DNA of 42,627 nt from Chryseosolibacter histidinae (GTDB lineage Bacteria; Bacteroidota; Bacteroidia; Cytophagales; Cyclobacteriaceae). Where the stretch lies: the NCBI RefSeq assembly GCF_018598225.1, contig NZ_JAHESF010000051.1, positions 1 through 42,627 of the forward strand, in the 5' to 3' direction. Positions within the stretch are counted from its first letter, which is position 1; every line of letters begins with the position of its first letter. Below are positions 1 through 8,286 of this stretch, piece after piece. A program made the translations under genes and the position numbers. A model generated the notes under the pieces. That model was not told where the DNA came from and ran no database searches. It saw only the letters and a list, made by a program, of their open reading frames with translations.

Positions 1-2306
1 TCCCTACTGTTGATAAGAAGGGCAAGTTTGTAACACCCATCGGCAAAAAACTACAGGAAGGTGTTGAACGATACCACATCAAAACACATCGTCCCCTGGG
101 GCCTGATGATTTTTATGTGAAGAACTATACCAATGAAGATGAGGCGCACGCCGACTACAAGACCACGGACGTGATCATCTCCATCATCCTGAAAGAAGAG
201 AACAAAGCTTTCAAGGTGGAGAAATACGAGCACACGTACCCGCACTGCTGGCGTACAGACAAACCCGTGCTCTACTATCCGCTCGACTCATGGTTCATCC
301 GTACCACGGCGCTGAAAGACAGAATGGTGGAGCTGAACAAGACCATCAACTGGAAACCCGAGTCTACGGGAACAGGACGTTTCGGCAACTGGCTCGAGAA
401 CCTGGTTGACTGGAACCTGTCACGCTCAAGATATTGGGGGACACCCCTGCCCATCTGGCGTTCAAGAGATGGTAAGGAAGAGCTTTGCATCGGTTCGCTG
501 AAGCAGCTCAATGCCGAGATCGAAAAATCCATCGCCAGGGGATTGATGAAGACCTCACCGCTCGCCGCGGGAGACTTGCACAGACCTTATGTAGATGATG
601 TGATCCTGGTAAGCGCTTCGGGCCAGCCCATGTACCGCGAGCCGGACCTCATTGACGTGTGGTTTGATTCCGGCGCCATGCCTTATGCGCAGTGGCACTA
701 TCCTTTCGAGAACAAGGATGTGTTCGAGAAAAATTATCCTGCCGATTTTATTGCCGAAGGTGTTGACCAGACCCGTGGATGGTTCTTTACCCTTCACGCC
801 ATTGCCGTGATGCTGAGCGAAAGCAGCCCCGAAGTGCAGGCCGTGAACAAGAAAGTGAACAATGGCGGCGTCGCTTTTAAAAATGTGATCTCCAATGGCC
901 TGGTGCTCGACAAGAATGGCAACAAGATGTCGAAGAGCAAAGGCAACGTGGTGAACCCGTTCGAGGCCATCAGCAAATATGGCCCTGACCTGGTGCGCTG
1001 GTACATGATCGAGAATGCACCGCCATGGGATAACCTGAAATTCGACTTCGACGGCATCGTGGAAGTGCAGCGCCGGTTCTTCGGTACGCTGCTCAACACC
1101 TATTCGTTCTTCGCGCTCTATGCCAACATAGACGGTTATGTGAAAGACGAGATGAACGTAGTTGCCTACGAAAAGCTCTCGAACCTAGACCGCTGGATCC
1201 TCTCCAAGCTTCAGTCGCTGATCGTGGAAGTGACCAAAGCGCTGGAAGAGTACGAGCCCACCCGCGCGGCCAGGGCTATCCAGGAGTTTGTGAACGATCA
1301 CCTGTCAAACTGGTATGTGCGCCTGAACAGGAAACGTTTCTGGAAAGGTGAGATGAGCGAAGACAAGAAGGCTGCCTACGAAACCCTGTACGAGTGCCTC
1401 ACGGTAACGGCACAGCTGATGTCGCCCATCGCGCCGTTCTTCAGCGAGTGGCTGTACAGAAACCTCACCGAGAACATCAGAGACAAGGCTGTTGCCAACA
1501 AGACACCGCTGCGCCACACGTCTGTGCACCTCACAGACCTGGTGAAAGCTGAGCAGAAACGCATCGACAAAGACCTGGAGATCTCCATGGACTATGCCCA
1601 GCACATCAGCTCGCTGGTGCACTCCATCCGCAAGAACAGCAAGATCAAGGTGCGCATCCCGCTGCAGAAGATCCTGTTGCCGGTGCTCGACGGCGCTTTT
1701 GCGCAGCGCATCAAAACCGTGGAGGAGATCATCCTCGCCGAGGTCAATGTAAAAGGCATCGAATACATCGACGATACGTCAGGCCTCCTGGTGAAGAAGG
1801 TGAAACCGAATTTTGCCAAGCTGGGCAAACAGTATGGTCCTAAAATGAAAGAGGTTTCGGCGGTGATCAATGCCCTGCAGAAAGAAGAAATTGCCGCGCT
1901 CGAAAAGAATGGCAAACTTTCGAAAGATGGTTTTGATCTTGTGCTGGAAGATGTGCTCATCAGCTCCGAGGATATACCCGGCTGGTCGGTGGCCACCGAG
2001 GCAGGTGTTACCGTTGCGCTCGACATCAACATCACCGAAGACCTGAAGAAAGAAGGGATTGCCCGTGACTTTGTGAACCGTGTGCAGAACCTGCGCAAAG
2101 ACATGGGGCTGGAAGTGCTGGACAAGATCGGCATTGAAGTGGAAAAAGACGGCGAGCTGGTAACGGCGGCGCTGACCGAATTTAAAGAATACATCAGCAT
2201 AGAAACCCAGGCGCTGAGCCTCGAGCTGAAAGAGAAGCTCCAGGATGCGGCAGAGGTCGATATGGATGAGTTCATGCTGAAGATCAAGATCAGCCTTAAA
2301 AAATAA
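1..2306 (+). CDS. ileS: Isoleucyl-tRNA synthetase, 3' part (5' end outside window)
   Basis: Cytoplasmic class I aminoacyl-tRNA synthetase that charges tRNA-Ile. The reading frame is open from base 3 at the left edge, so the N-terminal catalytic part with the HIGH motif is missing; about 767 codons remain. Visible signatures are the WNLSRSRYWGTPLPIW stretch, the KMSKS loop (bases 924-938, in NGNKMSKSKGN), then an all-helical anticodon-binding domain and a C-terminal IARDFVNRVQNLRK region. The C-terminus ends in MLKIKISLKK with no Cys-rich zinc knuckle, which fits the eukaryote-like (type 2) form seen in many Bacteroidota rather than the E. coli type. That subtype call is inference. It is followed after 39 bases by lspA, the order ileS-lspA being common in bacteria. 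Confidence 0.95.
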   Translation, partial: PTVDKKGKFVTPIGKKLQEGVERYHIKTHRPLGPDDFYVKNYTNEDEAHADYKTTDVIISIILKEENKAFKVEKYEHTYPHCWRTDKPVLYYPLDSWFIRTTALKDRMVELNKTINWKPESTGTGRFGNWLENLVDWNLSRSRYWGTPLPIWRSRDGKEELCIGSLKQLNAEIEKSIARGLMKTSPLAAGDLHRPYVDDVILVSASGQPMYREPDLIDVWFDSGAMPYAQWHYPFENKDVFEKNYPADFIAEGVDQTRGWFFTLHAIAVMLSESSPEVQAVNKKVNNGGVAFKNVISNGLVLDKNGNKMSKSKGNVVNPFEAISKYGPDLVRWYMIENAPPWDNLKFDFDGIVEVQRRFFGTLLNTYSFFALYANIDGYVKDEMNVVAYEKLSNLDRWILSKLQSLIVEVTKALEEYEPTRAARAIQEFVNDHLSNWYVRLNRKRFWKGEMSEDKKAAYETLYECLTVTAQLMSPIAPFFSEWLYRNLTENIRDKAVANKTPLRHTSVHLTDLVKAEQKRIDKDLEISMDYAQHISSLVHSIRKNSKIKVRIPLQKILLPVLDGAFAQRIKTVEEIILAEVNVKGIEYIDDTSGLLVKKVKPNFAKLGKQYGPKMKEVSAVINALQKEEIAALEKNGKLSKDGFDLVLEDVLISSEDIPGWSVATEAGVTVALDINITEDLKKEGIARDFVNRVQNLRKDMGLEVLDKIGIEVEKDGELVTAALTEFKEYISIETQALSLELKEKLQDAAEVDMDEFMLKIKISLKK

Positions 2307-2326
2307 CTGTTCAATTTTTTGAACAG
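2307..2326 (+). other. Perfect intercistronic hairpin between ileS and lspA
   Basis: An 8-bp perfect inverted repeat (CTGTTCAA / TTGAACAG) with a TTTT loop begins at the first base after the ileS stop. It has no GC-rich stem and no following T-tract, so it is a poor intrinsic terminator. It more likely acts as an RNA-stability or partial attenuation element between the two genes. It also buries the only upstream in-frame TTG that could start lspA, supporting the ATG at 2346. Confidence 0.5.
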
Positions 2327-2345
2327 ACAGACAAGCATAATTTCA

Positions 2346-3047
2346 ATGAAGATCTACAAGTATTTCATCATCGCTCTTGTTGTTATCATCATCGACCAGG
2401 CGTCCAAGCTGCTGGTGCATGAGCACATGTACCTGCACCAGGAGATCAACGTGATCGGTGATTGGTTCAGGCTTCACTACCTCCTGAATCCGGGTATGGC
2501 CTTCGGCATCCGCTGGAACAATGAGTTCGGCAAGCTTGCCCTTACCGTGTTCCGCATCGCCGCCATGGCAGGCATCGGCTACTACTTGTGGCGCATGGCT
2601 TCCAGGAATACACATCCTGGTTTTCTCTGGTGTATGGCTCTCATTCTGGGCGGTGCTGTGGGCAACGTGATAGACAGTACCTTTTATGGTGTGCTGCTCA
2701 ACAACCACCCAGCAGGCTCGCCCACGCCTTGGTTTCACGGGCAGGTGATCGACATGCTCTTCTTTCCGATCTTCGAGTTCTACATTCCCGACTGGGTACC
2801 TTTGAAGGGGGGAGAGTTCTTCCTGTTCTTTAGCCCGGTGTTCAATATTGCCGATTCTTCTATTTTCATCGGCGTTGTTACCATCCTGCTGTTCCAGCGC
2901 AGGTTCTTCAAGGATAAGTTTCACCACGACGAGACCGACGAGGCAGCCACGCCGGCGCCTGGGTCCAACGGCATCGATGGAACAAGCTCTCTGACCGTAG
3001 GCGATTCAGCCTCTTCGGAGACAAAAGATCCCGAGCCAGTCTCCTGA
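2346..3047 (+). CDS. lspA: Lipoprotein signal peptidase (signal peptidase II)
   Basis: Inner-membrane aspartyl protease that removes signal peptides from diacylglyceryl-modified prolipoproteins. The protein is 233 aa from the ATG at 2346; a TTG 27 bases upstream lies inside a hairpin and is less likely. Family motifs are visible: DQASK near residues 17-21, LNPGMAFG (47-54), GGAVGNVID with the catalytic Asp110, and FNIAD with the second catalytic Asp170. Four membrane segments are apparent. It is longer than the ~160-aa E. coli enzyme. There is an insertion between the two catalytic aspartates (about residues 115-160), as in other Bacteroidota. There is also a hydrophilic Asp/Ser/Pro-rich tail after about residue 190, which probably lies in the cytoplasm and has no known function. 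Confidence 0.95.
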   Translation: MKIYKYFIIALVVIIIDQASKLLVHEHMYLHQEINVIGDWFRLHYLLNPGMAFGIRWNNEFGKLALTVFRIAAMAGIGYYLWRMASRNTHPGFLWCMALILGGAVGNVIDSTFYGVLLNNHPAGSPTPWFHGQVIDMLFFPIFEFYIPDWVPLKGGEFFLFFSPVFNIADSSIFIGVVTILLFQRRFFKDKFHHDETDEAATPAPGSNGIDGTSSLTVGDSASSETKDPEPVS

Positions 3048-3200
3048 ACAAAACTCCACTGAGTAGACGGATTTATCCCGTTCACATAGGAAATTTCACG
3101 AACCGCAAAACGATCGTTAGCCAAATTCATTATTCTTCTTACTTTTAGGGATTAAAGTAGTTAAACCAATTAGTTAAAACCTAAAACCTGGAAGAATACA

Positions 3201-4715
3201 ATGAGTTTGTTTATCAAAAAGCCTTTAGCGCAATTGCTTGCCCAGGCTGGCGATTCTGACAAGGGACTGAAGCGTACCCTTGGAGCTGCCAACCTCGTTG
3301 CCCTGGGCATTGGCGCGATCATTGGGGCTGGATTGTTTGTGCGCACCGCGGCCGCAGCGGGTGAAGCTGCAGGTCCTGCCGTTGTTGTTTCATTCATCAT
3401 CGCAGCGGTTGGTTGTGCGTTCGCAGGCTTGTGCTATGCGGAGTTTGCCTCCATGATCCCGATCGCGGGAAGCGCTTACACCTACGCCTATGCTACGATG
3501 GGCGAGCTTGTGGCCTGGGTCATTGGCTGGGCGCTGGTGCTGGAGTATGCGCTGGGCGCTGCAACCGTATCCATTGCGTGGAGTGAGTACCTTAATAACT
3601 TGCTGGGAGGTGCAATCCCCTACTCGTTGAGTCACTCGCCGTTCGAGCACCTGGTGACCAGGCTGGTAAACGGAAAAGAGACCCTGGTTTCAACTACTGA
3701 ACTACTGGCCGGCGACGCGGTTGTCTCTGCCGGTATCGTGAACCTGCCCGCATTGCTGATCCTCACCATCCTCACGCTGGTGCTGATCAAAGGAACACAG
3801 GAATCGGCCAGCCTCAACGCCGTGATCGTGTTTGTAAAAGTGGCCATTGTGCTGATCTTCATCGCCATCGGCTGGTCATTCATCAATCCTGAAAACTATA
3901 CACCCTTTATCATCCCCGAAGGCACGCCTGGCCATGATACCTTCCGTGAATTCGGATGGGGCGGTGTGCTGGGTGGCGCCGGTATCGTATTCTTCGCCTT
4001 CATCGGTTTCGACGCCGTGTCAACAGCAGCCCAGGAAGCGAAGAATCCCAAACGTGATATGCCCATCGGTATCCTCGGATCGCTCGTGGTATGTACCATC
4101 CTTTATGTATTGTTCTCACGCGTGCTCACCGGTATCGCCAACTGGGAAGAGTTTAAGACGGTAGGTAAGGAAGCTTCTGTTGCTTACGCTATCCAGACCT
4201 ACATGCCCGGCTATGAGTGGCTGGCAACGTTGATCAGCGTGGCTATCCTCGCCGGTTTCTCATCGGTGATCCTTGTGATGTTGTTAGGCCAGTCGCGGGT
4301 ATTCTACTCCATGTCTAACGACGGCCTGTTGCCCAAGGTATTCGCGGTGCTTCACCCTTCGTACAGAACGCCTTATAAGTCTAACCTGATATTGCTCGTT
4401 TTTGTGGGCTTGTTTGCCGGCTTCATTCCTGGAAGCATGGCCGGTGACCTCACCAGCATCGGTACACTCTTCGCGTTTGTGCTGGTGTGCGTGGGTGTAT
4501 GGATCATGCGGGTGAAGAACCCCGAGTTGCCACGTGCCTTCAAAACACCGCTCGTTCCGCTCGTGCCTATTCTGGGTATCGTTGTCTGCAGCGCCATGAT
4601 CGTAAGCCTCGACCCTTATACCATACTGGTAGCCGCCGTGTGGATGGTGATAGGCCTCGTTGTTTACTTCGGCTACAGCAAGGACAGGAGCAACCTCCGA
4701 ACGGGGAAGAAGTGA
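3201..4715 (+). CDS. APC-superfamily amino-acid permease (CAT/YfnA-like)
   Basis: Secondary transporter of 504 aa with about 12-14 hydrophobic segments, predicted in the inner membrane. The N-terminal part carries the APC hallmark GIGAIIGAGLFVRTA in the first helix, which forms the unwound substrate site. A later FFAFIGFDAVSTAAQEAKNP segment is typical of the cationic amino-acid transporter (CAT) branch. The substrate cannot be read from sequence; CAT relatives move basic or neutral amino acids by proton symport. It has its own 150-base upstream spacer and a strong terminator immediately downstream, so it is probably monocistronic. A weak TACTTTTA box at 3140-3147 could be its -7 element. Function in the polysaccharide locus is not expected. 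Confidence 0.9.
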   Translation: MSLFIKKPLAQLLAQAGDSDKGLKRTLGAANLVALGIGAIIGAGLFVRTAAAAGEAAGPAVVVSFIIAAVGCAFAGLCYAEFASMIPIAGSAYTYAYATMGELVAWVIGWALVLEYALGAATVSIAWSEYLNNLLGGAIPYSLSHSPFEHLVTRLVNGKETLVSTTELLAGDAVVSAGIVNLPALLILTILTLVLIKGTQESASLNAVIVFVKVAIVLIFIAIGWSFINPENYTPFIIPEGTPGHDTFREFGWGGVLGGAGIVFFAFIGFDAVSTAAQEAKNPKRDMPIGILGSLVVCTILYVLFSRVLTGIANWEEFKTVGKEASVAYAIQTYMPGYEWLATLISVAILAGFSSVILVMLLGQSRVFYSMSNDGLLPKVFAVLHPSYRTPYKSNLILLVFVGLFAGFIPGSMAGDLTSIGTLFAFVLVCVGVWIMRVKNPELPRAFKTPLVPLVPILGIVVCSAMIVSLDPYTILVAAVWMVIGLVVYFGYSKDRSNLRTGKK

Positions 4716-4730
4716 TCGAACGAATTCATA

Positions 4731-4767
4731 AAAAGAAAGGGCTTCGATCGAAGCCCTTTCTTTTTTT
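4731..4767 (+). terminator. Rho-independent terminator after the permease gene, possibly bidirectional
   Basis: A perfect palindrome of 17-base arms (4731-4747 and 4748-4764, core GGGCTTCGATCGAAGCCC) is followed by a run of T to base 4767. The A-rich left flank would give a short U-tract on the minus strand too. It may therefore also stop transcription arriving from ccmF, whose stop codon lies about 215 bases away. It starts 15 bases after the permease stop. Confidence 0.9.
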
Positions 4768-4781
4768 AAGACGGTATGAAA

Positions 4782-4979
4782 AGTTGCCGGTTGCCAGTTG
4801 CCGGCGGGATGGTTTCAGGTTAGAAGTTTCAAGTTTGTGGGAGTTATCCATCAGAAGGCGGTTTGAAAATATCAGTCTCCGTTGTTGGTCCTGCCTTCAA
4901 TGCAGCATCTCACCAACTGGCAACCGGCAACTAAACCCCACAACTTTAAACTTCAAACTTTAAACTTTAAACTTCTAAC
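4782..4979. repeat. Degenerate inverted and tandem repeat cluster in the convergent spacer
   Basis: Two small repeat families occur in both orientations in the spacer between the permease and ccmF. A 19-base unit made of TTGCC/GGTTGCCAGTTG steps at 4782-4800 recurs exactly inverted at 4914-4932. A second unit (GAAGTTTCAAGTTTGTGGG-like, about 4820-4840) recurs inverted and degenerate from about 4936. That second copy grows into a tandem run of ACTTTAAA/ACTTCAAA steps up to base 4979, touching the ccmF stop codon. No ORF of note lies here. Such TTGCCRG and AAGTTTAAA runs look like dispersed intergenic repeats rather than genes. Confidence 0.7.
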
Positions 4980-7532
4980 TCACTCGAGTCCCTTTTCCTT
5001 CATCTTCTTAAACTCCCTTGACCTTCTCACGATTGCTATTCCAAAACCGATCATCAGCACCAGCGTGCCGATCCACAATACGTTGATCAGCGGCTTTTCG
5101 AAGGCCTTCAGCACGATCCAGTCTTTCTGGCGTGTATCGATACCGATAGAGAACTGTCCCGTTTCTGGGTGAATGTTCATGAGCGTGAGCCGTACGCCCA
5201 GGTCTTTGATCTCGTCAGGGATGCGGCCCACCATCCGGTTGCGGATGATGAAGATGGGTTCGGCCAGGTACTCTTCATACTCGCCTTTCACCCTGATCAG
5301 CGCTTTTACCGCAACATCGGCCGAGTCGAGCTTCGTATTGCCGATGCTGAAGATGCGTTCCACTTTTTCGAGCACAGCAACGTAGTCGTTGGCGAAAAAC
5401 TCTTGCAAAGCAGCCACCTTGATCTCTTCCGTTTTGCTCCACTCTGCTTTTTCAGGATCGTTCAGGTCAACAATGTGTGCGTAAAGATCTTTTGAGAGAT
5501 CGCGTTTGATATCGGGAGATGCTGCAACGCCCATGGTGGGATTGTCCTGGATGCGGGGATACAAAGTATGTTTGCCGCCACCCTGGCTTACAAGCTGCAC
5601 CTCGTAATATTTGTTCTCGGGGAAGATCTCGATGGTGTCTTTGGCATTGAACAGCTTGCGTCCGTTGTATTGGATATCACGTTTGGCCACAACGCGGTAC
5701 GGATCTTCGATGAACTCAACATCGTTGGGGTTCAGGTATCCCGACTTCCATCGCGGCTCCAGGCGCTCGCCCTTGAACTCGATCTTGTAACCTGCCATGG
5801 TACGCGGCTCGTTGATGAAGAGCAGCAGGTTCTCGCGGTTGTATTCTTCACTGGCCTCGCGGCTGTATAAAAGTCCTGTGTTGTTGAGCGACACCACTTT
5901 TGAATAACCCGAAGAGAACATCATACCGATGAGCATCATGCCCACACCGATGTGTGCTACGGCGCCTCCGGAAAGCCCGGGGCTTGACTTGAGGAGCGAG
6001 AGCAGGATCTTGCCATTGGCGATCACCGTGAAAAGCGCGCTGAACAGGATGATGAGATAACGTGCGTTGATGGCCTCGCTGCTGTAGAAAGAAACCATCA
6101 CCTGCAGGATCACCACAAAGGCCACCAGTGTGATTATGAACGGCATGAGCAGCTCCTTGCCCAATTGCCGCACGTCCATTTTTTTCCACCAGAAGAATTG
6201 CCCTACCGCTGAAAGCAACGCTATCGCTACCGCAAACCACAGCTGGAACTTGGTGTAGAAATAGATCTGGTCAGCCGGCGGGGCCATGTTGGAGGAGAAG
6301 CCGAGGAAACCTACAAATTTATTCCATGCGGGGATGGAAGTGGGCAACAGCACCTGGAAGCCCATGAGGCAGATCACCAGTGTGCCAACAAAGATCCAGA
6401 ACTCACGCGAATAAGTGGAGACTTCTTTGTCTGACGACGGGATCTCTTTCCAGCGAACGATCGAAAGTATGATGGCGCCGAACAGGAAGAACCCGAGGTA
6501 TACCAGCAGTTGTCCGCTGAGACCCAGGTCGGTGAAGGAGTGAACAGACGAATCGCCCAGCACACCGCTGCGGGTGAGGAAGGTGGCATACAGCACCAGC
6601 ACAAAAACGGCGATCACCAGAATGATGGAAGCCTTGAGCGCAGTCTCGCTGTTCTTGTAAGTGATCATGGTATGGATCGAGGCTACCAGGATCAGCCACG
6701 GAACATAGATGCCATTCTCCACCGGATCCCAGTTCCAGTAGCCGCCGAAGTTCAACGTCTCATAAGCCCAGTACCCACCCATTAAAATGCCCAGGCCCAG
6801 CACTGCGCCGCCGAACAACGCCCAGGGCAGCGCGGGCCTCACCCATTCGCGGTACTTCTTAAGCCACAGTCCTGCCAGGCAGAACGAGAACGGAACAAGC
6901 GTGGAGGCAAATCCCAGGAACAGTGTAGGCGGGTGGATCACCATCCAGTAGTTCTGCAACAGGGGATTGAGTCCGGTGCCGTCGTTGGGAATAAATTCAG
7001 GATTAGACACGAAGATCGGCGCATTCTGCATCACCTCGCGCAGCAAAATGAAGGGCGAGCTGCCGATGCGGAAGTCGAGGCCAGGGATCACCACACCCAG
7101 GATCATGGAAGCAAGAAAAGCCTGCACCAGCCCGAACACGGTCATCACCGGTGCTTCCCAGAAACGGTTTGTAAAGATCAGCACCAGTCCGAGCGCCGCC
7201 TGCCAGAACATCCATAACAAAAAGCTTCCCTCCTGGCCGTTCCAGAAAGTAGAGATGAGATAATGCAGCGGCAGATTTCTATCGGAGTGGCTATAGGCGT
7301 AATGGTATTCGAAATAGTGATTGTAAATGATGATGAACAGCGTGACACAGATGCCCAGCACAGCCGTGGCGTGCACGTAGAAGGCCACAGCGCCGTTCTT
7401 CCGCCATTGATCTTTGAGGTCAAGCGAGGCGGCGCCGGTACTTCTGAAATAAGAGAACGCCGAAGCGATGGCAGCGATAAAAGACGTAATAACAAAAAGG
7501 TGACCGAGGTCACCGACAAAATAATGCATCAT
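4980..7532 (-). CDS. ccmF: Cytochrome c heme lyase subunit CcmF
   Basis: Large polytopic inner-membrane protein (850 aa) of the CcmF/CcmC/CcsA heme-handling superfamily. It attaches heme to apocytochrome c on the periplasmic face. The sequence shows WNGQEGSFLLW (about 97-107) and the conserved heme-binding WWD segment GGYWNWDPVEN (263-273). Many hydrophobic helices follow, then a large periplasmic domain (about 560-800) before a last C-terminal helix. The length is above E. coli CcmF (~650 aa), as is usual in Bacteroidota. It is the last gene of the minus-strand ccm operon, 48 bases downstream of ccmE. The N-terminus has two consecutive Met codons, so the exact start is uncertain by one residue. 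Confidence 0.95.
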   Translation of the reverse strand: MMHYFVGDLGHLFVITSFIAAIASAFSYFRSTGAASLDLKDQWRKNGAVAFYVHATAVLGICVTLFIIIYNHYFEYHYAYSHSDRNLPLHYLISTFWNGQEGSFLLWMFWQAALGLVLIFTNRFWEAPVMTVFGLVQAFLASMILGVVIPGLDFRIGSSPFILLREVMQNAPIFVSNPEFIPNDGTGLNPLLQNYWMVIHPPTLFLGFASTLVPFSFCLAGLWLKKYREWVRPALPWALFGGAVLGLGILMGGYWAYETLNFGGYWNWDPVENGIYVPWLILVASIHTMITYKNSETALKASIILVIAVFVLVLYATFLTRSGVLGDSSVHSFTDLGLSGQLLVYLGFFLFGAIILSIVRWKEIPSSDKEVSTYSREFWIFVGTLVICLMGFQVLLPTSIPAWNKFVGFLGFSSNMAPPADQIYFYTKFQLWFAVAIALLSAVGQFFWWKKMDVRQLGKELLMPFIITLVAFVVILQVMVSFYSSEAINARYLIILFSALFTVIANGKILLSLLKSSPGLSGGAVAHIGVGMMLIGMMFSSGYSKVVSLNNTGLLYSREASEEYNRENLLLFINEPRTMAGYKIEFKGERLEPRWKSGYLNPNDVEFIEDPYRVVAKRDIQYNGRKLFNAKDTIEIFPENKYYEVQLVSQGGGKHTLYPRIQDNPTMGVAASPDIKRDLSKDLYAHIVDLNDPEKAEWSKTEEIKVAALQEFFANDYVAVLEKVERIFSIGNTKLDSADVAVKALIRVKGEYEEYLAEPIFIIRNRMVGRIPDEIKDLGVRLTLMNIHPETGQFSIGIDTRQKDWIVLKAFEKPLINVLWIGTLVLMIGFGIAIVRRSREFKKMKEKGLE

Positions 7533-7580
7533 CTTGGTAAGTACGAATTACGAGATACGAGGTGCGATTTGGGGTGCCCG

Positions 7581-7985
7581 CTAAACATTTACTTTTTCTT
7601 CCTGGTATTTGGAGGGGCATTTCAGGAGGATCTTGCTGGCAACGAACGTGTCGCCTGAGTAGCTGCCGATCACCACCACTTTTTCAGATTTGGTGAAATC
7701 AGCGGGCATCGGTTCTTTATAACTTACTTTTTGTTCTTTGCCATTGTCATCGATCATGATGAAGGAGAATGAAACCTTGTCAGCGCCCGGCTCGATGCCA
7801 ACGATGTTTCCATTGCCGTCTTTTTTCAGCTGGCCCACCACGTGGATGTCTTTCTGATTTCCTGTAGAAGCCAGTTGATATGCTTCCGAGAAGCTTACGT
7901 AGCTGCTGGCGTCATCGGCCGTGGCAACAAGGATACCCACTGCTGCGGCAATAACGACGATGATCAGGATATGCGACTTTTTCAT
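7581..7985 (-). CDS. ccmE: Heme chaperone CcmE, CxxxY variant
   Basis: Periplasmic heme chaperone of 134 aa anchored by one N-terminal helix (residues 5-22), followed by an OB-fold domain (about 28-120). It receives heme from CcmC and passes it to CcmF. The classical heme-binding site is H-x3-Y (His130 and Tyr134 in E. coli). Here the matching place reads KCPSKY with Cys123 and Tyr127. It is therefore of the Cys-type CcmE known from some Deltaproteobacteria and archaea. The C-terminal tail is short (VNV end). It lies between the ccmD-like gene and ccmF, and a possible promoter of its own sits 20-27 bases upstream of the start. Confidence 0.92.
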   Translation of the reverse strand: MKKSHILIIVVIAAAVGILVATADDASSYVSFSEAYQLASTGNQKDIHVVGQLKKDGNGNIVGIEPGADKVSFSFIMIDDNGKEQKVSYKEPMPADFTKSEKVVVIGSYSGDTFVASKILLKCPSKYQEEKVNV

Positions 7986-8004
7986 GACCTTCAGTGATTT
8001 GGTG

Positions 8005-8012
8005 CAAAGTTA
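8005..8012 (-). promoter_or_regulatory. Possible internal promoter (-7 box) before ccmE
   Basis: On the minus strand this octamer reads TAACTTTG, a full match to the Bacteroidota -7 consensus TAnnTTTG. It sits 20-27 bases upstream of the ccmE start. No TTG -33 element at the ideal 19-base spacing is visible, so this is tentative. It would allow ccmE-ccmF to be transcribed separately from the upstream genes. Confidence 0.35.
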
Positions 8013-8049
8013 ACTACAAATTGAACAGCTTGTTCTAAAACGATTCTCT

Positions 8050-8286
8050 TCATGATTTGGTTTGCTGTCTTTCGTGGAGCAGTTTCTCCATTTTGCTCAA
8101 CTTTTTATCGAGCAGAAAAAGGTAGGCGATCAGGCCGGCGAGCACCACCAGGATGATGGCCACCACCACATAGATCTTGCCTTCAGAGCGCATTACATCT
8201 GCCATTTCTACTTTTTCAGGCTGTGCAATGGCGGCATTGCAGAAGAGGAGCAGCAGGGCGGCCAGGTACTTAACGAGATGTTTCAT
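8050..8286 (-). CDS. CcmD-like small membrane protein
   Basis: Small protein of 78 aa from the ATG at 8286 (a second in-frame start lies two codons upstream at 8292). It has an N-terminal signal-like hydrophobic stretch ending near AIAQ. Then comes a short polar part with RSEGKIYVVVAIILVVL leading into a membrane helix, and a basic C-terminus (LLDKKLSKMEKLLHER). This layout matches the Bacteroidota CcmD family. In E. coli, CcmD helps release holo-CcmE from the CcmABC complex. Its 5' end overlaps the 3' end of ccmC by 17 bases, indicating translational coupling. The position between ccmC and ccmE supports the call; sequence alone would be weak because CcmD proteins are small and divergent. Confidence 0.8.
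   Translation of the reverse strand: MKHLVKYLAALLLLFCNAAIAQPEKVEMADVMRSEGKIYVVVAIILVVLAGLIAYLFLLDKKLSKMEKLLHERQQTKS

Noticed and set aside
1592-2338. 248-codon open frame on the minus strand, antisense to ileS
   Set aside because: It is a low-complexity Ser/Phe-rich shadow of the codon pattern of ileS, with no family motif; the sense frame has clear IleRS signatures.
2319-2345. TTG start extending lspA by nine codons
   Set aside because: It lies inside a perfect hairpin, and the ATG at 2346 directly gives the usual N-terminal helix.
2343-2927. 194-codon open frame on the minus strand across lspA
   Set aside because: No recognisable domain, biased His/Val/Glu content, and the + strand frame has both catalytic aspartates of LspA.
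4782-4979. CRISPR-like array
   Set aside because: The units are degenerate, occur in both orientations, lack regular spacers, and no cas genes are present.
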